DNA of 64,000 nt from Viola odorata (lineage: Eukaryota > Streptophyta > Magnoliopsida > Malpighiales > Violaceae): the NCBI GenBank assembly GCA_963691705.1, contig OY829539.1, forward strand, positions 64,764,327-64,828,326, given 5' to 3'. A program made the translations under genes and the position numbers. The notes beneath the pieces were generated by a model. The model was given only the letters and a program-made list of their open reading frames with translations, searched no databases and was not told where the DNA came from. Shown here piece after piece: positions 11,603-20,002 of the stretch (positions are counted from its first letter, which is position 1; every line of letters starts with the position of its first letter).

Positions 11603-12175
11603 GAAGCAGAGGGCAATCTTGCCCAGGATCTAGGCCAAGACGTTGGCCAAGACACCCCCATTACTGATGCTGCAGATGATCTAGGCCAAAAAGCCAGTCA
11701 AGATCCTCCTGACAGCAGCACCAATGAGCCTCCAGCGTGGGCCAGGGAATTCCAAGCACGGCAGCTGCTCATCCTTGAGCAGCAGAAGATAATCCTGGAG
11801 CGTCTAGGCCAAGACAAGAGTCAAGACCAGCCTCCCGCCTCCAGCAATGCAGAAGTAGCGCCTCAGTGGGCTCAGTGTCTTAATGACAGGCAGGACGTCC
11901 TCCTTGAGCAGATGAAGCTCACCAGGACAAACGTCCTCCACATTTACCAGCACCTCCAGGCCCATTTCAAGCTCCTCAAGGATCTCCATGACAACTTGAG
12001 CTCCGAGAGTGATTCGGAGTCATCTGATGAGGAAGATGAGCCTGCACCACAGCCCGCAAAATCACCGAATCCATCAATGCGCCCTCCAGCTCCGAGAGAT
12101 CCAAAGCCGAAGGACTCTCCTGCCTCTGATCTAGGCCAAGCCTCTGGCCAAGATCCCAAGACCCAAGCAACATGA
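11603..12175 (+). pseudogene. C-terminal continuation of the second gene, beyond the TAA
   Basis: Directly after the TAA at 11600-11602 the same frame stays open for 190 codons to TGA. The peptide has tandem weakly similar units, each with the sequence LGQD...SQD or GQD, a Trp-Ala pair (PAWARE, PQWAQC) and a Leu/Gln-rich helical stretch, then an acidic Ser run (SSESDSESSDEEDE) and a Pro-rich tail. Its composition matches the first 240 residues of the upstream part, so one stop codon probably split a gene of about 735 codons. Four palindromic modules (11628-11653, 11678-11705, 11802-11827, 12128-12155) encode the LGQD peptides. Initiation inside this part at the ATG of 11912 is possible but not supported by anything else. 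Confidence 0.6.
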
Positions 12176-13271
12176 GTTGCTTCTGCCCCCAGGTCGTACT
12201 TTTCCTTTCTTTTACTTCTCTGTTTAGTTTTTCTTTTGTTTCTCTCCACACAATGAGGACATTGTGTCTTTTAAGTGTGGGGAGGGTGTTAAATATGTCT
12301 TGTGTTTTTGTGAATATTGAATGTTTGTTTGTGTGTTTTGTGTCTGTTTTTGGGAGTCAAATTAGTGTGTTTTAAATTTTTAATTTTTAAGTCAATATGT
12401 CCAGTATAGAGTCAGTCATTGCATGATTTTTATTTGTATTTTTATGCATGTTTTGAATCTGTTTTGTTGTGACATCCGAATCCCTGTTTTCTTGCTTAGA
12501 TTGTTTAGTCTTTTGGTGGGATTGCACGTAGACACTTGCTAGGGAATACAATGCTTTAGTAACAGGGATGCACATGAGCGTAAATGATCAATGCCTAAGG
12601 GGCATTTAATTTGTTGTTTCCCGAACATTAGTCATCCATATGGTCGAAAGGACACCTAGCTAGGACTTTAATTCTTATTAGGATGATGAGGTTTGCTGCC
12701 CGGATTTGAGGGTGTCATTCTATCTGTTGTAGTGTGAGACAAATAAAGGTGTTGGAATGTCATAGGACAGACATAGCAAAGGTGGAAGTCCCCGCTGAAA
12801 AGGACAAGCTCTGTCTATGTGCCTTGTCTATAAAAGAAAAAATTTATCATAGAAAAGACACTTGAATTGTCAGAAAAAAATTGCTAAAGTCATAAAAGAA
12901 AATAAAAGAAGAAAAATTTCTGTCAAAGTGATTTAAATGGCACCAGTCTTTAGGCACTTATTGATAGACGACACTTGGTGGGACTCAAATCCTTGGTGAA
13001 CCTTGTTGCCCTATACTCTATCATCTAATCTAGTAGGGTGCCTTGGTACCGTGTGGAAGGTGTACGTTCGGGGTATTGATCATTCCTTGTTAGTCTTACA
13101 TTGGGCACTCTAGCAAAGTGTCTTGGCAGTTCCAGTAGAGGGGTAAGCAATCTGAAATTGAGAAAGTCCGGGGGGTTCATGATGTCTGTTTTGTTTTGAA
13201 GTGTTTTTAATTTTTATTGAGTCTTTGAGTCTATATGCTTGGGGGCAAGCATTGTTTAAGTGTGGGGAGTT
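12176..13271 (+). other. Noncoding 3' region of element A with polypurine tract
   Basis: No long frame is present. TTAAGTGTGGGGAG at 12271-12284 copies the true polypurine region TTTAAGTGTGGGGAGT at 13255-13270, which abuts the 3' LTR and would prime plus-strand synthesis. GCTTGGGGGCAAGC at 13239-13252 is a small hairpin just before it. Confidence 0.7.
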
Positions 13272-14792
13272 TGATTGCATTGCATTTCATCATGTTTTAT
13301 TGTCCATTTTCTAGTTATTTTGGACAGTAATTCTATTGATATTCCCTTTTATTTCCCACATTTGATCAGGTCTGGTTTGGAGGCTGAATGAGAAGAGTTC
13401 ACGAATTTTAGAGCTGAAGCTGTTTATTCGAGTCTAGGCCTGGATCTTGGCCTAGACAAGATCGTATCTGACGCAGTGCGCTAACCAGAATCGTCTTGGC
13501 CTAGACTTCGGCCAAGACTCCTTTGCGATCAGACTGCAGCTTGGAGCGATTGAAGTATTTTTGGAGATGGACTCTCACAGCTGGCACGTAGCAGCTGTTC
13601 CGCTATTTTAGAGGGATCTGAAGACAATCTTATGTAGAATCCCGAATGGGATCTCCCTCTCTATTATTTAGCGATTTAGTTTCCATTTATGAACAATTAA
13701 ATTGTAATAATCTTTTAGGATATTTTAGGAGTTTGAGTTGGATTGGGACAGGGGTTCTGATGGCTATTTTAGCTGAACATTGTTCACCTCTGTCCGGGAT
13801 CGAATCTCAACCATAGCTACGCAATCCTTCTTTCTTAGTTCACCATTGTCAAATACTTTGCTCCGAATTTATTTCGGATATATATTGTTTATGCAAGTTA
13901 ATTTCTTTATCTTTTATCCATGAGTATGAGTAACTAAAAACCCCATTCTTGGTAAGGGTGATGAGCTGAAGTTCTTAATGCAATCGTGAGACACAATCCG
14001 TTCTTCACAATCTCTTTCTTTGTATTTATTTATTCTTGAACTTAATCCATCGCTTACTCACTAGAGCCAAGGTTTGATCATCCTTGTTCTCTAGGAGAGA
14101 AGAGCTGTAACCAGTCTAGAAGGAGAGGGAGTACCCGCCGGCTAGACGGAGTAGGTGACTAGTCTCGAGCAGACTAGAAGAATAGGTAAAATAGGTAGAG
14201 ACCAGATTGACAACCTAGGAACTTAACCTAGGTACTGTCTTCCCCTGCACCATTGAAGAGGTGAGCAACCATTCAAGACAGCAGTCAAGCGGATAAACCC
14301 TTTAACCAGCAAGGTGTCCCTTGGCTAGGATTATCAGGAGAGGGAGTACCCGCCAGATAGTTTGAAGAGGAGGGAAGATAGGAGGGAAAAGGAGTTCCTC
14401 CCCTCTATAGCAGTACTATGAAGAAGAGATGAACATACTTCAGTCTATGATCGATGCATAAGAACGCAAGCTCACCCATCGCCCTTACCTGGAATTCCGT
14501 ATCACAAGACTTTTTCCCAATCTAGCCCGCAGTCTTGGCCTAGACTTCGGCCAATACTATTTTATATTTTAAACTGTTTTCATTATTCTCTGTTTTGTCT
14601 TTAGTTTCAGATATCACCCAACCAAAACTCAGTGACGAGGAAGTCAACTCAAGAACTACCTTTCCTAGAGGTCTCTGTGGACGATCCTCTTACCATCATC
14701 TACAAACCATTGTAGACAGTGATAAGTTGTATTTCTACCCCCAATTCCATACTTATTTCACTCTTATATTTGACGTGTTCGACGCGCGGTCA
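13272..14792 (+). repeat. 3' LTR of element A (1521 bp)
   Basis: Same length as the 5' LTR with two substitutions (13958 and 14610). It is followed by the target duplication GTCCC at 14793-14797, after which element C's coding sequence resumes. Confidence 0.95.
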
Positions 14793-14797
14793 GTCCC
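14793..14797. repeat. Target-site duplication of element A, right copy (GTCCC)
   Basis: Matches 2188-2192. Together they mark where element A entered element C. Confidence 0.95.
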
Positions 14798-14935
14798 TCC
14801 GTCTTTACATTTATTTGGCAGCTTCTTTTGGAAGACGGCTGAAACATTCTCGTTCATGTTTATTCTTTCTACCCCTGCAAGCCTCTTTTTATTGGTGCAT
14901 AGCTCCTTCAAGAACTTTGCATATTTTGGAACCTA
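14798..14935 (-). pseudogene. Element C gag-protease linker after the stop codon
   Basis: Downstream of the TAG at 14935-14933 the gag frame stays open on the minus strand up to element A's insertion point. It encodes the linker corresponding to element A residues about 620-665 (for example [12 protein letters not shown]). The protease half continues on the far side of element A, at 2187. Confidence 0.8.
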
Positions 14936-16729
14936 CGCTATCATATCTAATAAAGGAACGTTAACTGCTACCTTTCTAAATAGATCCAAAATTGCTTTTT
15001 CTTCCTTAACCTTCTTGGTCTTTTCAGACCTGTCAGGGAAAGGAAGACGAATTACCTGGTCTTTCTTGGTGTTATTCGCTTCTGGAATAGGGGTCGTTTG
15101 TACTGGAGTTTCTGGAATTACATCAACTTCTCCTTCAATTTGGTCTGATATAGGTGTATCCGATTGCTTCTTTCCCAGCCCTGGGGTTTCTGTGCCACTC
15201 CTTAACGTCATGGCTGAGACGTTGTGTTTTGGGTTATCCACTGTTGTTGCTGGTAACCTGGCTCCCTGCTCATTGCTGCTTATATTCAACTGTGTAATCT
15301 GTTTCTCAACATTCGAAAGAGATGCTTGAGTTGCTTTCATAAACTGGCTAAGAGTTTCTTTTATCCCATCCACTGTTGTTGCTAGTGGCTGTTGTGGAAT
15401 TGGGTTCTGGGGAGCATTGGGCCTGGGTACGAAGTTTTGTAAATTCATGGGAGGAGGAGGCATGTTATTTGGGTAGGATTGGTTCTGGCTATAATTTGGC
15501 TGAACTATGGTGTTGGAGTTAGTATTTTCCTTCCAACCGGGGTTGTTGTTGTATTGGTTTGGATTAAACCTTGGCTTGTGAGGTGGGTACCTCCCATACT
15601 GTTGATTGTACTGATTTGCTGCACTGACTTCTTCCTTTGTTCCAGTAACTAGTATGCATTGATCTGAAGAATGTCCTTGCTGGCAGCATAAACCGCATGC
15701 AAAGGGTTGAATTTGTTGTACCTGAACCTGCTGACCTGCTTGGAGATTATCTAAACGGTTAGAAATCTCAGTAAATTTTTGCTCAAAGAAAGATACATTA
15801 CCTGTACTTGTGCCTCTGTCAGCTGGTCCATTTTGGTAGCAATTTTCTGCCAGTGCCTGGAGTAAAATGTTGGCTTTGGTCAACGTGCAATCTTGAAGGG
15901 CACCTCCTGCTGCTCCATCTAACATCACCTTGTCTTTGTGGATCATGCCATCGTAAAAGTACTGGATCAGATTTTGATCCGAGACTCCATGATTTGGACA
16001 AATCTCCTGTAGGTCTTTGTACCGTTGGTAATACTCTCCAAAATCCTCGCTTGGATCCTGGTGAATTGACACGATGTTCTTTCTGGCATTCCCAGCCTTG
16101 GTGGAAGACCAATATTTATTTAGGAACACGGTCAACATTTGGGGCCATGTTGTGATAGAGTTGTGCTGCAGGCTTAGAAACCAGTTTCTAGCTTTGTCCT
16201 CAAGAGTCCAAGGAAAAGCTCGAAGCTTGGCTCTGTTGATATCCACCCTGGGTGGTTTGAGTGTTTCGCACTCCCAATGGAGGCTTTGAAGGTGTTTAAA
16301 CGGGTTCTCACTTGGCAGGCCATAGAATTTTTTTAGGTTGTGGATAGTATTGGGTTTTAAATTCCAATCATTTTCAGCTGGTAGGTACTGGATACAGAAA
16401 TAGGTATCAGGTGGCGGTCCATCATTGTGATACTGTCTAAGAGTCTGTTCAGGTGGTGGTGGGGGTGGTGGTGCATTGATATCGGGATTAGGATCTGGAT
16501 TCTGGTCAGGGTTCTCCATTGCTGGTTGGTCTGGGACAGGGTTGTTTCTAGGCAATGATGAAGAACCTTCTCCCTGGTTTGGGATAGGGTTGTTTGAATG
16601 CGATTGCTCGGAGCTGACTTCTGCTTCAGACCTATGTCTCTTAGTTATCTTCCGATATTGCGTTTCCTTACGTGTAATTTCTAGGTTATATTGGATTAAT
16701 GGCGCACCGGAAGACCTGGTCATAAACAA
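14933..16729 (-). pseudogene. Element C gag (598 aa, ended early by TAG)
   Basis: The product is a retrotransposon capsid protein. The start MFMTRSS matches element A. The gag core (about residues 150-300) contains NWFLSLQHNSITTWPQM and FLNKYWSSTKAG, and a CCHC knuckle CGLCCQQGHSSDQC lies near residue 345. The rest is Asn/Gln/Pro-rich and ends at DMIA before a TAG (14935-14933) where element A continues in frame. Because the stop removes everything downstream from the same frame, and pol has further lesions, I call it a pseudogene. The gag domain itself is uninterrupted and could still be translated. Confidence 0.88.
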
Positions 16730-16756
16730 ACAAAGAAAATTATTTAATACCGTTTA

Positions 16757-16775
16757 ATCCCCGGCAACGGCGCCA
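16757..16775 (-). other. Primer-binding site of element C, tRNA-Asp
   Basis: ATCCCCGGCAACGGCGCCA on the plus strand is the reverse complement of the element A primer site, and lies 5 bp from the LTR. It fixes the minus-strand orientation of element C. Confidence 0.92.
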
Positions 16776-16780
16776 AAATT

Positions 16781-18181
16781 TGATGGCTGCTGAGACCGTC
16801 AAAATATATTAAAGTACAATTTACCATGCAAGTATATAATTTAATTGCAGCAAGTGGTAAAAGGATCGTTCCTCAGAGATTCGGTGGATTAAGAGCAATT
16901 CTTTGTATTAAATTAAAGGGGTGGTAAATACCAATATGAGTTGTTGGGTTGTTGCATATAATTTAGATTAACAGAAATAAAATAGGATACGCAGTGGGTG
17001 ATATCGATCAGTTTATAATGGCTTCCCAGTAAGGATTTCTTATAGCTCATGATTCGATTAGATTGATCATAGATGCAAGGATATTAAACACTAAACTTAT
17101 AGGAAGGCTATAGAGACCAGGTATTGGTCACCTAGATCTCCTACTTTCCTCCTACACAAGACTTCCAAAGAGACACTCTATTGGAAGTCCCTAATCATCC
17201 TAACAATCCTAAGAGACACTCTATAGGATTTAATCAGGGCAATTGATAGACGCAGGGAAAGACCTAATCCCAGGCCTGGGATAGAGAATCGTGTCTATCC
17301 TATAAACCAGATCTGATTCTTCTTCTAGCTGTCACCAGCTAGTTGCCTTCATATTTCTCTTGGCAATGTAGACTCCAAAGCCGCCAGGAAAAACTGTAAT
17401 CGTCCGAACCTTATGTGAAGCTGATCAGACTTTACTAAGAACAGGGGCAAATTGTCATGCAAACAAGAAGAATAAGAATACAAGTATAGTGTGTGTGAAG
17501 TGCTAATTTGATCTCACAACCTAGGAATCATGGCTTCGAATCCTTACTAAGAAGAAGGCGTTTAGCCTGTAACAGTCATAACAATAATAATAATAATGAA
17601 ACAATCATAAACTGAATCCGAATTATATTAAAGCTAAGAGAATAGTTTTAAAGCTGTAACAATGGTAGGAAAATTCGAGAGAGAAGAGATAAACCTCTTC
17701 TTCTCAGCGGCAGCTTAAATAGCAAAAACCTATCTCTGGCTCAAAATTCAAAAGACGAAGAGAAGATGGAAATCTAAATATGCGGGATTGTTTGTTTAAA
17801 TACAAAAAGAGGGGATCGATTAGTTCTAACTGATCAAGGAGTTCTATTCACAGCTGAACTTCTTTTCCTCCGGAAGACTCCAGCTTGAACACTTCAATTC
17901 CACTCACGGCCCATGGATAAATCTCGCGGCCCAGCCCTCTGTATAAGTCAGTTGACTCTGGTCAATGCTTCCAAATCTTTGGCTCATCCCAGGTCTGGGA
18001 TCCTATTATTCTTTGATCAGCAAAACAGCTCTGATAGAGGCTCCTTTGGCTCCTTTTGATAATTTCTGCTTCTCAGCAGCATCTCTGTATAAAAGGAAGG
18101 AAAAACCATCTATTAGCAGTATCATCATCCCAAAACAGAAGTAAAAGGATGATGAAAAGATGACAATTTAGCGCTCTATCA
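16781..18181 (-). repeat. LTR of element C (about 1401 bp; 5' LTR in its own orientation)
   Basis: The inner border is TGATGGCTGC at 16781, next to the primer site. The outer border is placed at ...CTATCA (18181), so that the minus-strand LTR starts TGATAGAG and ends CCATCA, with TGAT/ATCA ends. The partner LTR is outside the window, so the outer border is an estimate. It has two perfect or near-perfect 16-bp palindromes, ATCCCAGGCCTGGGAT (17267-17282) and ATCCCAGGTCTGGGAT (17986-18001). CTATTTAAGC on the minus strand near 17717-17726 is a possible TATA box. Confidence 0.75.
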
Positions 18182-18808
18182 GATATATTGTTGGAATAGT
18201 TAAAAATACCATGAATAAACATGTCTATTCTCTCTTGGCCATAAAGTAGTAGTAGAAGGAAAGGGAACTCATTTCAATAGAATAGACACGAGCATCTGTT
18301 AACCAACTGCAACACTAAAGTAGCACTATTTCTGTTATTGCTACCCATTAGGCCCTTCAATTGTAACTTAAATTGGCACAAACATTATCTAATAACTCAA
18401 AGGTAAGTATGTCAAGTACCCACTAATTTTCTTTTTTATGTATAAAACTCCCATCCATCATGCGTTATCCTAATTCAAATGCCTTTTCATCGTCTATTAT
18501 TGGCAGTTTAGAAGAGTCAATCAATAAGCATAATAAAACTTCCAGAGTTGTGAAATACTACTCTCTACATACAGTTTTACCAGCATGTCTAAATGACTTA
18601 ACCAAAAGTAAAAAAATGCCATCAGAGAGTAAATTGGAAAGCCTTGGTGCTATTTTGACTTATAGGCTGAGTAGATCATTTACTAAACAGAAGTGAGGTA
18701 GTAAGACAAAAGGGAAAGAGCAGAATGATCAGAAATCTGGCCCACTCACAAGCATACACTGGTTTGAGAGGAAAAGAACGGTTATATATCCCTGACCTTA
18801 ACAGCTGC
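18182..18808. other. Intergenic, no recognised feature
   Basis: AT-rich sequence directly outside element C. Short frames look random. I see no gene. Confidence 0.5.
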
Positions 18809-19110
18809 TTTTTTTGTTTTTTTTTTAAATAAGCAGAAGATTTTATTGATGACTGTCATGAAGAACATGACCCAAAACAGCAAAAATGCTGCTGCAGAAA
18901 ACAGCAGCACAGACGCACGAACACAGAACTACAACCGAACACTAGGAAAGACAGAACCCGATTGCTAAACCAGAGAGAGGTAACCGAAAGGCCCTCTCCC
19001 AAGCACCAACCAGCAACAGACCAAAGAGGACAGACCAGCAACCAACAGGGACCAGCAGCGCCAACAAAAGGCACCACTGGACACCCCCCCAGAAAAAACA
19101 CTACTCCCGA
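18809..19110 (-). mobile_element. 3' tail of a LINE (minus strand)
   Basis: The run of T at 18809-18826 followed by AAATAAGCAGAAGATTTTAT is the reverse complement of a LINE 3' end. The LINEs at 22634 and 34707 end with very similar AATAAGC(A/G)GA sequences. The following 280 bp are GC-richer and non-coding, as expected of a LINE 3' UTR. The 5' limit is uncertain. Confidence 0.4.
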
Positions 19111-19116
19111 TTCAGC

Positions 19117-19248
19117 AGCCACGTCGGGGATTGCAAAATGTCAGTCATGCTATACGCAAACCGGTGGTCCTTACTTTTCAACCACCAAAGCCATAAGGAG
19201 AAGATCATGTTTAGCCACGTCGGGGATTGCAAAATGTCAGTCATGCTA
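19117..19248 (+). repeat. 36-bp direct repeat, two copies
   Basis: AGCCACGTCGGGGATTGCAA and the next 16 bases occur at 19117-19152 and again, identical, at 19213-19248. CTACTCCCGATT lies just before the first copy and just after the second. The origin is unknown; a local duplication around a small insertion is possible. Confidence 0.6.
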
Positions 19249-19984
19249 CTCCCGATTTAACAGTTGTTTGTTAACCAAAAATAAATCTATGGGAATGAGA
19301 ATGAAGCGTGGAATGGACACTACACATCGATTCCCCTTCCTTGTTGTAACCGACTCCCCCAAGGTTATATATTTTATTATACTAGGTTATTTTGGCACGT
19401 GGCGTTTCACGTGCGAAATTCATTTAGATTTGAAAATGTTAAAATATCATATTTATGTACAAAAACGTATTTCACACAAATTTTTTTTAGTATAATATAA
19501 AAGTTTTAATAATGTCTCAGAAAATGGGATTAACATAATTTTTTACTATAGTGTTTAAACTATATTGTAAGCAGTATATTAGTATTGTTATTGATGATTT
19601 AACGTAGGTGTTGACAAAAAAATATTTTATTAATTCTGAAATAATTTAATTTTTAGTTCTTAAAATTAAAACAATTTTAACTCAATTAAATAATTTACTT
19701 TTATAAATTGAAATTTAAATATTTAAAATAATGTTTTATATTATTTTTATTCTAGTTCTTCAAATATTGTAAATAATTATGTGGTTATTTAAAAACAACC
19801 ACTAAATTTTTCTTTAAAAAACCAAACTCAATAAAAAAAAATATTTAACATTTAATGAAAAATTATGATTTAATTAAATGTACAAACTATTTTTTTTCAT
19901 GTTTATGTATGATAAAAAATCACATAATTAGCTAAGGAAAAATAATTCCTTATCATTACAAATTTTACAAAATCAAACTTAAGT
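19249..19984. other. AT-rich intergenic DNA with one inverted-repeat arm
   Basis: No gene is seen. 19876-19926 is the inverted copy of 23340-23392 (about 50 bp, few mismatches). Confidence 0.5.
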
Positions 19985-20002
19985 AATTTAATATTTGTGT
20001 AC

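Larger units (their letters stand above)
2193..14792 (+). mobile_element. Element A: complete young Athila-type Ty3/gypsy retrotransposon (12.6 kb)
   Basis: This is a full element with two LTRs of 1521 bp that start TG and end CA, a 20-base tRNA-Asp primer site, an uninterrupted gag-pol frame, a second gene between pol and the 3' LTR, and a GTCCC target duplication. The LTR copies differ at two positions only (2879 A against 13958 G; 3531 T against 14610 G), so insertion was recent. It lies inside element C's protease region, in the opposite orientation. The gag, protease, RT and integrase motifs look functional, so the element may be autonomous or nearly so. The downstream gene has a stop codon. 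It also carries about 20 copies of a GTCTTGGCC / GGCCAAGAC palindromic motif. Confidence 0.96.
1..18181 (-). mobile_element. Element C: older Athila-type Ty3/gypsy retrotransposon, split by element A and cut by the window edge
   Basis: Read on the minus strand, the order is LTR (16781-18181), tRNA-Asp primer-binding site (16757-16775), gag (16729-14933), the start of protease (to 14793), then the inserted element A, then the rest of protease, reverse transcriptase and RNase H (2192-1). The other LTR and the integrase lie left of position 1. The FMDDF reverse transcriptase motif, the gag type and the tRNA-Asp primer site are those of the Athila/Tat lineage. Several stop codons and a frameshift show it is dead. 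The two halves line up at the GTCCC target duplication of element A. Confidence 0.9.

Noticed and set aside
14595..15329. 244-codon plus-strand frame
   Set aside because: It starts in element A's LTR and runs antisense through element C gag; no domain, and the junction is an insertion boundary.
18856..19122. 88-codon minus-strand frame with many hydrophobic residues
   Set aside because: It overlaps the LINE 3' UTR and the direct repeat; composition follows base content and no family is recognised.
19997..20002. ATG at 19997 as start of the LINE gene
   Set aside because: It belongs to the target-site duplication in flanking DNA; the true ORF2 start was lost by 5' truncation.
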